Below are positions 26,729 to 35,648 of a stretch of 64,000 nt of DNA, one piece after another (the stretch's first letter is position 1; each line of letters begins with the position of its first letter). Under the pieces are notes generated by a model that saw only the letters and a program-made list of their open reading frames with translations, was not told where the DNA came from and did no database searches. The stretch is from assembly GCA_021845905.1 (NCBI GenBank), contig JAJZVA010000004.1:62001-126000 (forward strand). The letters run 5' to 3'. A program made the position numbers and the translations under genes. The DNA comes from Pseudomonadota bacterium (lineage in GTDB: Bacteria; Pseudomonadota; Alphaproteobacteria; Micavibrionales; UBA2020).

Positions 26729-28129
26729 TCAAATATGAATCGGCCGCCCGTCCACGGCGAGCGCGGCCTCCTTGACGACTTCGTTCAAGGTCGGGTGCGC
26801 GTGGCAGGTGCGGGCGATGTCTTCCGCCGATCCGCCGAATTCGATCACCGCAACGACTTCCGCGATCAGCGTGCCCGCTTCAGGGCCGATGATGTGACAG
26901 CCGAGCACGCGGTCGGTCTTCGCGTCGGCAAGGATTTTCACGAAGCCGTCGGTCGCCGCCATGGCGCGCGCGCGGCCATTGGCCATGAAAGGAAATTTTC
27001 CCGTCTTGTAGGCAATGCCTTTTTCCTTCAGCTGCTCTTCGGTGAAGCCGACGCTGGCGACTTCAGGCGACGTATAGACCACGCCCGGAATGGCGTCGTA
27101 ATTCACATGACCGGTTTGTCCCGCGATGATCTCCGCCACCACCACGCCTTCGTCTTCCGCCTTGTGCGCCAGCATCGCGCCGCGCACGACGTCGCCGATG
27201 GCGTAGATGCCTTTTATATTCGTCTGGAAATGATCGTCGATCTCGACGCAACCGCGCTTGTCGGTTTTCACGCCCGCTTTGTCCAAGCCCAGACCCTGCG
27301 TATAGGGGCGACGGCCGATGGCGAGCAACACGTTCTCGACTTCCAATGTTTCAGAAGCACCGCCGGCCGCGGGTTCCAAAGTCAGCATGACCTTGCCCTT
27401 GGCGGGTTTCGCAGCCGTGACTTTGGTGGAAAGCTTGAATTCCATGCCCTGCTTGGCGAGGATCTTTTTCGCTTCCCTTGAAAGCTCGCCGTCCATGCCG
27501 GGAAGCACGCGGTCGTTGTACTCGATGACCGTGACTTTCGCGCCAAGGCGCTGCCAGACCGTGCCCATTTCAAGGCCGATCACGCCGCCCCCGATCACCG
27601 CCAGCGTCTTGGGCGCTTTTTCGAAGCTGAGCGCGCCGGTGGAAGTGACGATCTGCTTTTCATCCACATCGATGCCCTTGAGCGGCGTCGATTCCGAGCC
27701 CGTGGCGATAACGATGTTCCTAGCCTTGATCGTTTTGCCGTTCACTTCAACAACACCGGCGGATTTGATCGACCCCGTGCCGACGATGTGCGTCACCTTG
27801 TTCTTCTTGAACAAAAAGGCGATGCCTTGCGTGTTGGCGGAAACGACCTTGTCCTTATGCGCCATCATTTTTCCGAGATCCGCCTTTGGCGTGCCGACGT
27901 CGATGCCCAGCCCCGCGAACTGGTGCACCGCCTGCTCGTACTTCTCCGACACGCTCAAAAGCGCCTTGGAGGGAATGCAACCGACATTCAGGCAGGTGCC
28001 GCCAAGGGTCTTGTCCTTCTCGACGCAGGCGGTTTTGAGCCCCAGTTGACTTGCGCGAATCGCGCAGACATAGCCGCCCGGGCCCGAGCCGATGACGATG
28101 AGATCATAAGTTTCGGAAGTTTCAGCCAT
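26729..28129 (-). CDS. lpdA: Dihydrolipoamide dehydrogenase (E3)
   Basis: A 466-residue flavoprotein disulfide reductase that reoxidises lipoamide in 2-oxo-acid dehydrogenase or glycine-cleavage complexes. FAD motif GSGPGGYVCAIRA at the N-terminus, the redox-active pair in GGTCLNVGCIPSK near residues 43-55, the NAD motif VIGGGVIGLEMG, and the C-terminal HAHPTLNE with the catalytic His-Glu pair are all present. It leads the hut run with only 20 bp before hutU. E3 genes normally sit with E2 genes, so this position is unusual. A ribosome site AAAGGA precedes the ATG. Confidence 0.95.
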   Translation of the reverse strand: MAETSETYDLIVIGSGPGGYVCAIRASQLGLKTACVEKDKTLGGTCLNVGCIPSKALLSVSEKYEQAVHQFAGLGIDVGTPKADLGKMMAHKDKVVSANTQGIAFLFKKNKVTHIVGTGSIKSAGVVEVNGKTIKARNIVIATGSESTPLKGIDVDEKQIVTSTGALSFEKAPKTLAVIGGGVIGLEMGTVWQRLGAKVTVIEYNDRVLPGMDGELSREAKKILAKQGMEFKLSTKVTAAKPAKGKVMLTLEPAAGGASETLEVENVLLAIGRRPYTQGLGLDKAGVKTDKRGCVEIDDHFQTNIKGIYAIGDVVRGAMLAHKAEDEGVVVAEIIAGQTGHVNYDAIPGVVYTSPEVASVGFTEEQLKEKGIAYKTGKFPFMANGRARAMAATDGFVKILADAKTDRVLGCHIIGPEAGTLIAEVVAVIEFGGSAEDIARTCHAHPTLNEVVKEAALAVDGRPIHI

Positions 28130-28235
28130 AGTGTCAGTCCTTTCGATGAATTGCGGATTTCACTGTACATTAAAGGCCTTAGGATTTCGAGTTCCTTTGC
28201 CGTGGAACTTATCCACAATATATTACATAATAAAT

Positions 28236-28264
28236 TTGACAAAAACACGAATCGCGCCTACAAC
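28236..28264 (+). promoter_or_regulatory. Predicted sigma-70 promoter of a small RNA
   Basis: A perfect TTGACA at 28236-28241 and TACAAC at 28259-28264 with optimal 17-bp spacing. No open reading frame with a ribosome site follows before the terminators at 28338 and 28383. Confidence 0.55.
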
Positions 28265-28270
28265 AAAGAC

Positions 28271-28383
28271 ACAGCAAATTCTTAGCAGCTGACAGACGCA
28301 CCGATGAAAACGCCCTAACCGGCGCAGGTGTCTTTTTTTCTTCAAAAGGAGCCCTTCCGTAACAGAAGCCGGCTCCTTTTTTT
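28271..28383 (+). ncRNA. Candidate small RNA, about 68-113 nt
   Basis: Downstream of the promoter the sequence folds into a weak hairpin (AGAC..ACC with GGTGTCT, bulged) ending in a seven-T run at about 28338, then a strong second terminator to 28383. The + strand has no gene in the preceding 5.5 kb, so the terminators need another source of transcription. No RNA family is recognised. It may be an sRNA or an unlinked leader; the evidence is only promoter plus terminators. Confidence 0.45.
28344..28383 (+). terminator. Strong intrinsic terminator
   Basis: Stem AAAAGGAGCC / GGCTCCTTTT with a loop of about 16 bases, followed by a run of seven T. It follows a weaker hairpin and T-run ending near 28338, so the two look like tandem terminators. 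Confidence 0.85.
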
Positions 28384-28396
28384 ATGTATTCGCAAA

Positions 28397-28411
28397 TTAA
28401 CGTTACGTTAA
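28397..28411. promoter_or_regulatory. CtrA-like binding site upstream of the EF-hand-like repeat protein
   Basis: TTAA at 28397-28400 and TTAA at 28408-28411 are separated by exactly 7 bp, matching the CtrA consensus TTAA-N7-TTAA and palindromic overall (centre CGTTACG). Two more TTAA copies follow within 25 bp. It lies 122 bp before the start codon. Confidence 0.6.
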
Positions 28412-28532
28412 TTATTTGGTTAAGATTCCTTAAATATATTTTTGAGATAATAAAGGTATGTCATTCCGCATCAGGAGAATCCGGATGCCGTGTCGGGATC
28501 GAAGAAGATGTCTTTAGAAAGGGACAAGCCCC

Positions 28533-29795
28533 ATGACCACCGTTTCAGGCGTATCCTCAACATCGACCACCTATTCAAATATCGTCACAGCCAACGCGAC
28601 GCTGAACCAGCTTCTCACCAATAGCAATTTCATCAACGGGCTTGCGTTGCAAACGGGAAACACGCCGGTTTCCGTGCCTGCCGTCACGTCGGCTCTCTGG
28701 AAGTTCGTCGATACCAGCGGCGCCGGCTCCATCACACTGGCCGACCTGCAGAACGCCATTCAGTCCGCGGGCGGGATTGCAAGCAATGCCTATGCGCTGT
28801 GGTCGCAAATCAACCCCAGCGGCACCTACAGCATGACATCCTTGCAGTTCATGGGCAGCACGTATCTGCAGACCGCCGTCAATAGCGGCATTTCGACCAT
28901 ACAGCAAAACGTGACCAACGCGCTGCTGACCAGCAGCACCAGCATCGCTGCGACAGCCAGCAAAACGGCGAAGATGTTGCTCACCGGCAACAACATGACG
29001 ACAATGCTCGCAATGCAGACCTCGCCCGGCACGCCTCCGGACGCGACACTGACCGCCTCGACGCTCTGGTCTGTGCTCAACCCCGGCAACGCCCCGACGA
29101 TCACGCTGTCGAACGTGCAGACCGCCGTCAAAAATGCCGGCGGAACGGTCAGCGACGCCTACGCGCTCTGGACGCAGATCAATCCCGGCGCCGCGCAGAC
29201 AATGACGGAACGGCAGTTCAATAACAGCCCCTACGTCAAAAACAGCATCAACGCCAACCTTGTCACGGTGCAAAAGAACGTGGCGAACATGCTCGCCCAA
29301 AACCCCTTCACCGCGGTGAAAACCGTGCAGATGCTCATGAACAGCACGACGGTGATACAGGCCCTCGCAACGCAAAGCACGCGCTGGACGCCGCCGAACG
29401 CCTCGCAGGTCTTCTCGACGCTCTGGGGCCTGTTCAACGTCAACAGCACGAAAGTCATCACGAAATCTGACGTGGAGGCAGGCGTCAACGCGGTCGGTGG
29501 CACGCCCAGCCAGGCGGATGCACTCTGGGCCAAGCTCGATCCCAACAACACAGGCTCCGTCGGCGCCATCCAGTTCGTCAACAACAGCTATCTCAACGAC
29601 GCCATTCAGGTCAACCTCGCCAAGACGCAGTCCAACGTGGCGAATGCACAGCTCATCAACAGCGGCACGAGCAATACCGTCCTCGATTCCTTCAGCAAAG
29701 GCGGAACGGACATCCTCTCCAATGCCGCGACGGGCTATGGCAGCAGCCCGATCGGGACAGGTAACAATACGAACTATCTCAATCTCTTCGTCTGA
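28533..29795 (+). CDS. Three-repeat protein with degenerate EF-hand-like loops, probably extracellular
   Basis: A 420-residue protein rich in Ser, Thr, Asn and Ala and free of Cys. Three units of about 120 residues begin near residues 55, 178 and 297 (LWKFVD, LWSVLN, LWGLFN). Each holds two loops of EF-hand spacing, for example DTSGAGSITLAD at 60-71 and DPNNTGSVGAIQ at 336-347, with AYALW or ADALW between them. Several calcium-ligand positions are lost, so metal binding is uncertain. There is no Sec signal peptide; composition suggests a protein exported by a flagellar or type I system. The CtrA-like site upstream is shared with flagellin. I cannot name a function. Confidence 0.8.
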   Translation: MTTVSGVSSTSTTYSNIVTANATLNQLLTNSNFINGLALQTGNTPVSVPAVTSALWKFVDTSGAGSITLADLQNAIQSAGGIASNAYALWSQINPSGTYSMTSLQFMGSTYLQTAVNSGISTIQQNVTNALLTSSTSIAATASKTAKMLLTGNNMTTMLAMQTSPGTPPDATLTASTLWSVLNPGNAPTITLSNVQTAVKNAGGTVSDAYALWTQINPGAAQTMTERQFNNSPYVKNSINANLVTVQKNVANMLAQNPFTAVKTVQMLMNSTTVIQALATQSTRWTPPNASQVFSTLWGLFNVNSTKVITKSDVEAGVNAVGGTPSQADALWAKLDPNNTGSVGAIQFVNNSYLNDAIQVNLAKTQSNVANAQLINSGTSNTVLDSFSKGGTDILSNAATGYGSSPIGTGNNTNYLNLFV

Positions 29796-29907
29796 CGGCG
29801 GAGAAAACCGCCCGCGGCGCGAAAAATCAAAAATGTGTTTTCAACTGGCGCGCCAACTGTTCTATAATCCCGCAAGAGCCGATAAACAGACGCCTTAAGG
29901 GAAAACC

Positions 29908-31017
29908 GTGAAAAACATCCTTCATTACCTCGAACAAGACACCGTGCTCGGCCACAACCCGATGGTCTGGGCGATTTTTTTCGCCGCGGCGGTCGTTTCT
30001 TTCCTCGTTCTTTATTTTTTGAAGACGGTCATCACCTGGCGCCTCAAGAAAATGCCGCAAAAGCGCTATCTCAACTGGCTCCGGCACACGCTGCATACGT
30101 TCGAGAACACCAAGGTCGTATCGCTGGTCGCCATTTCGCTGTGGATCGGCGGACTGTTCGCCGATCTGCCGGCGCATATCGAGCACGACCTGCGGCAAAT
30201 CACCGCTTTCATCCTGTTTTTCCAGGTCGGCGTCTGGATCGATACGATTTACCGCGACTGGTACACCTATTATTACAACCGGCAGATGAAGACCAGTCCT
30301 TCGACGGTGACGACGCTCGGCGCGCTACGCGTCGTCATCAGCGCCTGCATCTGGACGTGCGTCTTCCTTCTCGCGCTCGACAACGCCGGCGTCAACATCC
30401 GCACGCTGGTCACGGGCCTCGGCATCGGCGGCATCGCCATCGCCCTCGCGGTGCAGAACACCCTCGGCGACCTTTTGGCGTCCCTCTCCATCGTTCTCGA
30501 CAAGCCCTTCATCGTCGGCGACTTTCTCGCCGTGGATACGCACATGGGCACGGTCGAGCATATCGGCCTCAAGACGACGCGCCTGCGCAGCATATCGGGC
30601 GAGGAACTCGTTTTTTCCAACACCAACCTGCTCCAGAGCCGCATCCACAATTACGGACGCATGTATCAGCGCCGCGTGGTCGGCGCGATCGGCGTCACCT
30701 ACCAGACGCCTGCGGATCTGATCGAGGCCATCCCGGCCATGATCAAGTCGGCCATCGAGGCGCAGACGCAGACGCGCTTCGATCGCGCGCACTTCAAGGG
30801 CTTCGGCGCATCGAGCCTCGATTTCGAATACGTCTATTTCGTGACCGTGGCAGACTACACGCTCTACATGGACATCCAGCAGGCGATCAACCTGATCCTG
30901 CTGCGCAAGTTCGCCGAACTCAGGATCGACTTTGCCTACCCGACGCAGACGCTGTTCATCGAAAAACTCGGCAGTAACGACGCCATTGGGAAGACGGAAA
31001 GCGCGCCCGCCGCATAA
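29908..31017 (+). CDS. Mechanosensitive ion channel family protein (MscS type)
   Basis: A 369-residue membrane protein. Hydrophobic segments lie near residues 20-40, 70-88, 98-117 and 140-160, then the pore helix TGLGIGGIAIALAVQNTLGD (about 168-187) and the beta domain with VGDFLAVDTHMGTVEHIGLKTTRLRSISGE, as in MscS. Such channels release solutes on osmotic downshock. Translation starts at GTG (29908) after a TAAGGG site. A short N-terminal extension over E. coli MscS makes it a medium-sized family member. Confidence 0.9.
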   Translation: MKNILHYLEQDTVLGHNPMVWAIFFAAAVVSFLVLYFLKTVITWRLKKMPQKRYLNWLRHTLHTFENTKVVSLVAISLWIGGLFADLPAHIEHDLRQITAFILFFQVGVWIDTIYRDWYTYYYNRQMKTSPSTVTTLGALRVVISACIWTCVFLLALDNAGVNIRTLVTGLGIGGIAIALAVQNTLGDLLASLSIVLDKPFIVGDFLAVDTHMGTVEHIGLKTTRLRSISGEELVFSNTNLLQSRIHNYGRMYQRRVVGAIGVTYQTPADLIEAIPAMIKSAIEAQTQTRFDRAHFKGFGASSLDFEYVYFVTVADYTLYMDIQQAINLILLRKFAELRIDFAYPTQTLFIEKLGSNDAIGKTESAPAA

Positions 31018-31184
31018 TTATTCCGTACCGCCTTCGAAACACAGGTTTTCCCGCTATTCGCATGGGCGGCCAGCGGCGGAAGACAGGCCGAAAGCGCCGC
31101 AACAGGAAACGCCATCCTCCTGGACATTGAAAATCCTTGTTTTCTTTGCATGACAGTCTATCGACAAAGCTCCGCAGGCACAAT

Positions 31185-32102
31185 ATGATCTCCGTCATGT
31201 CGCAAGAAACATCAGCAAACAAAGCGCATACGCTGCAAACCTCCGCAGTGCTTGCCGGCGGCGGGGCACTGTGCTGGATATCAAGCGCGCATCCCGCCTT
31301 TCAGCCGTTCTGGATGCCGTGGGATTTCTCATGGACGGAATATCTCGCCCCCGCTTTCGCGGCGCTCTGGTTGTTGCGCGGGCAAGCCGCAACGCCCAAG
31401 GGAGCACGCCTGCCATGGTGGCGCGTGTTTTCATTCCTGTTCGGGGTGGCGCTGATCTATATCGTCCTGCAAACGCATTTCGACTTCATGGCGCAGCACA
31501 TGTTTTTTCTCAACCGCATCCAGCACGTCGTCATGCACCACATCGGGCCTTTTCTGATCGCGCTCGGCGGCGCCGGCGAAACCTTGCGGCGCGGCATGCC
31601 GCCATGGGCGCGTAAAATCGCCGGGCATCCTTTCTCCGTCGCCCTCGCGCGTTTCTTCCAGCAACCCGTGCTGGCGGTCTTCTTGTTTTCTGGCCTGTTT
31701 TATTTCTGGCTGATACCGGCGGTGCATTTCCGCGCCATGACGGACCCCGCGCTTTATTTCACCATGAACGCCAGCATGACCCTCGACGGCATCCTGTTCT
31801 GGACGCTGGTGCTCGACCGCCGCCCCAGCCCTCCGGCGCGGATTTCGTTCGGCGTGCGCGCATTCTCCAGCATCATCGTGATGTTTCCGCAAATCGTCCT
31901 CGGCGCCATGCTTGTTTTCACCAGCCGCGACGTCTATCCGTACTACAATCTTTGCGGACGGCTTTATCCTTCCATCAGCGCGATTGACGACCAGCACATC
32001 GGCGGCATCGTCAGCTGGATCCCGCCGAGCATGATGAGCATCATCGGCCTGCTCGCCGTGATGACTTTTTACAGGCTGGCGGAAGAAAAAGACGCAAGCT
32101 AG
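31185..32102 (+). CDS. Cytochrome c oxidase assembly factor, caa3-type CtaG
   Basis: A 305-residue membrane protein of the CtaG_caa3 family (unrelated to Cox11). It has about seven helices, the conserved HHIGPFLIALG near residue 125, and a histidine-bearing segment VHFRAMTDPALYF. In Bacillus CtaG is needed for caa3 oxidase assembly. The start could also be the ATG at 31197 or one at 31137; I take 31185 although its ribosome site is weak. It is convergent with the SCO gene, three bases away, which supports a shared role in copper-centre assembly. Confidence 0.82.
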   Translation: MISVMSQETSANKAHTLQTSAVLAGGGALCWISSAHPAFQPFWMPWDFSWTEYLAPAFAALWLLRGQAATPKGARLPWWRVFSFLFGVALIYIVLQTHFDFMAQHMFFLNRIQHVVMHHIGPFLIALGGAGETLRRGMPPWARKIAGHPFSVALARFFQQPVLAVFLFSGLFYFWLIPAVHFRAMTDPALYFTMNASMTLDGILFWTLVLDRRPSPPARISFGVRAFSSIIVMFPQIVLGAMLVFTSRDVYPYYNLCGRLYPSISAIDDQHIGGIVSWIPPSMMSIIGLLAVMTFYRLAEEKDAS

Positions 32103-32105
32103 GAT

Positions 32106-32726
32106 TTATTCCCCGCCCACAAGCCGCGAAAGATCCGCCGCCGTGCCGGCGATGTCCGGCTTGTCGCCGCTCAGTTTTGAAAGCAGCAGACGTATCCTGC
32201 CATCGCGCGCAAAAGCGTAAACGGCGGAACTGTGCGTCACGTCATAAGGCCGCCCGTCCTGCGCCGGTGCGACGGTGTAAGATACGCGATAGCGTTTGGC
32301 CAGCGCTGCGAGCTCATCCGGGGTGCCTCGCAAGGCGTCGAATTGCGGCCCGAACAGGGATTCATAACGTTTCAAAACCGCCAGCGTGTCGCGTTTCGGG
32401 TCAACGGTGACGAACAGCACGCGCACGTCCGCCGCCTTGCTTTTCATGTCTTTCAGGACATCGGCGATGGAAGACAACGTGCGTGGACAGACATCCGTGC
32501 AAAAGCTGTAACCGAAATAGAGCAACACGACCTTTCCGTGGTAATCCTTTGCGGTCACGGTTTTCCCGTCACGGGCGCGCGTCATGGTGAAGGCAAGACG
32601 AGGCAGCGTTCCCGTCATGTTCGTGTTGTTCCATTTGACGCAAGCGCTCAAAAGCGCGACGGACAGCGCCGCCATGAGAAACCGCGGGACGTTTGCGCGC
32701 ACGCGTCTAAAATCCGCCGACGACAT
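32106..32726 (-). CDS. SCO1/SenC/PrrC family copper chaperone lipoprotein
   Basis: A 206-residue thioredoxin-fold protein. The copper-binding motif CxxxC is present in SFCTDVCPRT and the partner His in VTHSSAVYAF. The N-terminus has a hydrophobic segment ending in LLSAC, a likely lipobox, so it would be anchored outside the cytoplasm. SCO proteins deliver copper to the CuA site of cytochrome oxidase. The chosen ATG overlaps the preceding small gene by 20 bp; an ATG at 32738 is possible. It ends a minus-strand run starting with cysQ and the TPR glycosyltransferase. Confidence 0.88.
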   Translation of the reverse strand: MSSADFRRVRANVPRFLMAALSVALLSACVKWNNTNMTGTLPRLAFTMTRARDGKTVTAKDYHGKVVLLYFGYSFCTDVCPRTLSSIADVLKDMKSKAADVRVLFVTVDPKRDTLAVLKRYESLFGPQFDALRGTPDELAALAKRYRVSYTVAPAQDGRPYDVTHSSAVYAFARDGRIRLLLSKLSGDKPDIAGTAADLSRLVGGE

Positions 32727-32871
32727 GGTGATGCGCATCCGCGTAGTGAATGAAAAGAGCGACGGCGAAGGTAAAGATGAAAATTCCCGCCACCACACCG
32801 CCGAGAACGAGCCCGAAACGGCGGTTGCGGCGGCGCATGTCTTCCTGTTCGTGATTTTTTTCCGTTTCCAT
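32707..32871 (-). CDS. Small single-pass membrane protein, 54 residues
   Basis: A 54-residue protein: charged N-terminus, RRRNRRFG, a hydrophobic helix of about 22 residues, and a His-rich tail (HYADAHHHVVGGF). It starts four bases after the cysNC stop with a GGAAAGATAG ribosome site and overlaps the SCO gene by 20 bp, so it is firmly in the operon. The basic-then-hydrophobic opening resembles the N-terminal anchor of Cox11, but the copper domain is missing. With the SCO gene, a role in metal handling is plausible. No family is assigned. Confidence 0.7.
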   Translation of the reverse strand: METEKNHEQEDMRRRNRRFGLVLGGVVAGIFIFTFAVALFIHYADAHHHVVGGF

Positions 32872-32875
32872 GAGA

Positions 32876-34792
32876 CTATCTTTCCGCGCGGGTTTCGTCG
32901 CGGGTCTCCAAAGTCGTTGCGCGCGCGTTTTCAAGGACATGCTCGACAATCACGCCGACGCATTCGTCAATGCCGCGCGCTGACGTATCGACGACAATTT
33001 CCGGAGCTTCCGGCGGCTCGTAAGGCGAGGTGATGCCGGTGAATTCGGCGATCTCGCCGCTGCGCGCTTTCTTGTAAAGCCCCTTGGGATCGCGCTTCTC
33101 GCAAGTTGAAAGGTCTGCTTTGACATACACTTCATGAAAGCCGTCTTTCACGGCCGCGCGCGCCGCGCGGCGGTCGACGATGAACGGGGAGATGAAGGCG
33201 GTGATGACGATCAATCCCGCGTCGGCCATCAGCGCCGCCACTTCTCCGATGCGGCGGATGTTCTCGCTGCGGTCCTCGGCGGAGAATCCAAGATCGGCAT
33301 TGAGACCGCGCCGGACATTGTCGCCGTCCAGCACGTAGGTTTGCATACCTTTGATATGTAGCGCGCGCTCGACGCGCATCGCAAGTGTCGATTTGCCCGC
33401 GCCGGAAAGCCCCGTCAGCCACACCACCATGCCGCGGTGACCGTTGCGCAGGGCGCGGTCCTGCCGCGTCAGCAGGTGATCGACGGCGTGAAGATTTTCC
33501 TGCGCCGCCTGACGCTGCTGACGAAGATCGGCGAGACCTTCCATATTGATGATGCCGCCGCCCACGACATCCTGATTTTCGATGATGACCGCGCGGCCGG
33601 TTTCATGGTTGTCGGCGAACGGATCGAGCGCGACCGTCTCGCGGCTGTGAAACGTGACCATCGCCATTTCGTTGACGCCAACGAAATCCTTTTCCGTCCG
33701 CTGAAGGTCGCCGGTATCGATGACGCGGTCGATCGAGCGCACCATGACCGTCGCCTCCGATGTCGCAAGCTTGATCTTGTAGCGTTTTCCGGCGCGCAAA
33801 GGTTCCTTGCCGAGCCAGAAGATGTTGGCGCGGAAATCGTGGGTCAGCATCGGCGCCTTGTCGGCATGACTGGCGACGTCGCCGCGCGCGGCGTAGATCG
33901 GCTGGTCGAGCGTGATGCCGACCGACTCGCCCGCCTGCGCGGAGAGAATGTCATGCGCCGCGTTCCACTTCTCGATGGAGACCACTTTGGCCGAACGGCT
34001 GGAAGGGGAAAACACCAGCGTATCGCCCTTGCGCAGAACGCCCGCGGCGATGCGCCCGACGATGATGCGCCGTTCGTCGAAGCGGTAAACGTCCTGCACC
34101 GGAAAGCGCAGAGGCTTCTCGACCGGCGGCGCGGCGGGCGAAAACGCGTCGAGCTGCTCCAGTAGTGACGCGCCTTTATACCAAGGCATTTTGTCGGATT
34201 TTTTGGCGATATTGTCGCCTTCCCGCGCGGCGATAGGGATGATTTGCCGCGGCGTAACGTCGATGCCAGAGAGATAAGCGGTGATTTCGGCCTTCACCTC
34301 GTTAAAGCGTTTTTCGTCATAAGCGACGGCGTCCATTTTGTTGATGGCGACGACGACCTGCTTCAGCCCCAGCAAATGCAAAATGTAGGCATGGCGCTTG
34401 GTCTGTTCGCGCACGCCCTCGGCGGCGTCGACGACGAGAATGGCGGCATCGGCGAAAGCCGCGCCGGAGATCATGTTCTTCAAAAATTCGCGGTGCCCCG
34501 GCGCGTCGATGATGACGTAAGGCCGCTTTTGGCTCTTGAACCAGATCTGCGTCGTATCGATGGTGACGGCCTGGTCGCGCTCAGCTTGAAAGGCGTCGAG
34601 CAGAAACGACCATTCAAAAGGAACGTTGCGGCGCTTGCAGCTTTCCTGCACTTCCTTGAGCTTGCCGTCCATCAGGCTGTCGGTGTCGTTGAGCAGGCGG
34701 CCGATCAGCGTCGATTTGCCGTGATCGACATGACCGACGATGACGACGCCGACTTTTTCCGCGCCCGCTTTTTGTTCAAGCTTCGTCATCAC
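32876..34792 (-). CDS. cysN: Bifunctional sulfate adenylyltransferase subunit 1 / adenylylsulfate kinase
   Basis: A 638-residue fusion. Residues 1-430 are a translation-factor-like GTPase: GHVDHGKS at 20-27, DAPGHREF near 95 and NKMD near 150. This subunit drives ATP sulfurylase to make APS. The C-terminal 190 residues are an APS kinase with its own P-loop GLSGAGKS near 461-468 and ending in the phosphorylated region with GLNADLGFS. The product is PAPS. The same fusion is known as CysNC or NodQ in many proteobacteria. It overlaps cysD by four bases. Confidence 0.95.
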   Translation of the reverse strand: MMTKLEQKAGAEKVGVVIVGHVDHGKSTLIGRLLNDTDSLMDGKLKEVQESCKRRNVPFEWSFLLDAFQAERDQAVTIDTTQIWFKSQKRPYVIIDAPGHREFLKNMISGAAFADAAILVVDAAEGVREQTKRHAYILHLLGLKQVVVAINKMDAVAYDEKRFNEVKAEITAYLSGIDVTPRQIIPIAAREGDNIAKKSDKMPWYKGASLLEQLDAFSPAAPPVEKPLRFPVQDVYRFDERRIIVGRIAAGVLRKGDTLVFSPSSRSAKVVSIEKWNAAHDILSAQAGESVGITLDQPIYAARGDVASHADKAPMLTHDFRANIFWLGKEPLRAGKRYKIKLATSEATVMVRSIDRVIDTGDLQRTEKDFVGVNEMAMVTFHSRETVALDPFADNHETGRAVIIENQDVVGGGIINMEGLADLRQQRQAAQENLHAVDHLLTRQDRALRNGHRGMVVWLTGLSGAGKSTLAMRVERALHIKGMQTYVLDGDNVRRGLNADLGFSAEDRSENIRRIGEVAALMADAGLIVITAFISPFIVDRRAARAAVKDGFHEVYVKADLSTCEKRDPKGLYKKARSGEIAEFTGITSPYEPPEAPEIVVDTSARGIDECVGVIVEHVLENARATTLETRDETRAER

Positions 34793-35586
34793 ATGTAACC
34801 ACTCTGGCGCAGGCGCTCGAAGCTGTCCTCGGTCTCGTTGTCCATGGAACGGCCGGCGCGCTCCGACGTTTTCGTCGTTTCCAGTTCGGCGATGATCTCC
34901 TCGATGGTGGAGGCGTCGCTCTTGATCGGGAAGGTGATGTTTTTTTCGCCAAGGGAACGAAAGCGCATGCCGCCCCGTGAAAGATAGAGCGGAACGATGG
35001 GAATGTTCTCGCGCTGGGTGTAGCGCCAGATATCGATCTCCCTCCAGTGCAAAATCGGGTGGATGCGCACGTGCGTGTCTTCGGGGAAGTCAGTTTTATA
35101 TTGATCCCAGAATTCCGCCGGCTGGTCTTTATAATCCCACGTGCCGTCGAAACGGCGCGGGGAGAAAACGCGCTCCTTGGCGCGCATGCTCTGCTCGTCG
35201 CGGCGGATGCCGACGATCACGCCTTTGTATTTTTCACGAGCGAGCAGATTTTTAAGCCCTTCCGTTTTACGGGCGGCGGCGCGCGTGGCAGGAGGGAGAG
35301 TCTGGTCCATCTCTGCTTCCGGCGGGCATTGCTCGATGATCAGCTCGAAGCCCCAGTCTTTCACCAGTTGATCGCGGAAGGCATAGACCTCGTCTTCTTC
35401 CATGCCGGTATCAAGCTGGATCATCGGAAAGGGGATGCGCCCATAGAATGCCTTGCGGATGCACCACAAAAGCGCGGTCGAATCCTTGCCGATCGACCAC
35501 AGCATGCCGAGCGGCTTGATGCGGTTGTACGCCTCGCGCAGAATATATATTGTCTTCGATTCAAGCTCGTCGAGATGGTCTTGCAT
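34789..35586 (-). CDS. cysD: Sulfate adenylyltransferase subunit 2
   Basis: A 265-residue PP-loop nucleotidyltransferase that makes APS from ATP and sulfate, driven by GTP hydrolysis in the CysN partner. The PP-loop is SIGKDS near residues 31-36. The family segments [11 protein letters not shown] and [18 protein letters not shown] are present. Its last codon overlaps the CysNC start by four bases. Length matches the short CysD subtype. Confidence 0.94.
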   Translation of the reverse strand: MQDHLDELESKTIYILREAYNRIKPLGMLWSIGKDSTALLWCIRKAFYGRIPFPMIQLDTGMEEDEVYAFRDQLVKDWGFELIIEQCPPEAEMDQTLPPATRAAARKTEGLKNLLAREKYKGVIVGIRRDEQSMRAKERVFSPRRFDGTWDYKDQPAEFWDQYKTDFPEDTHVRIHPILHWREIDIWRYTQRENIPIVPLYLSRGGMRFRSLGEKNITFPIKSDASTIEEIIAELETTKTSERAGRSMDNETEDSFERLRQSGYM

Positions 35587-35648
35587 AAAGGCGAACGTAT
35601 CAGATCACCCCCCCATATTCAAACCCGTTCTACATAAACATAAGGCTT

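Noticed and set aside
27788-28285. Open frame running from inside lpdA to the small RNA promoter
   Set aside because: It starts inside lpdA in the antisense direction without ribosome site and ends in an AT-rich gap; no protein features.
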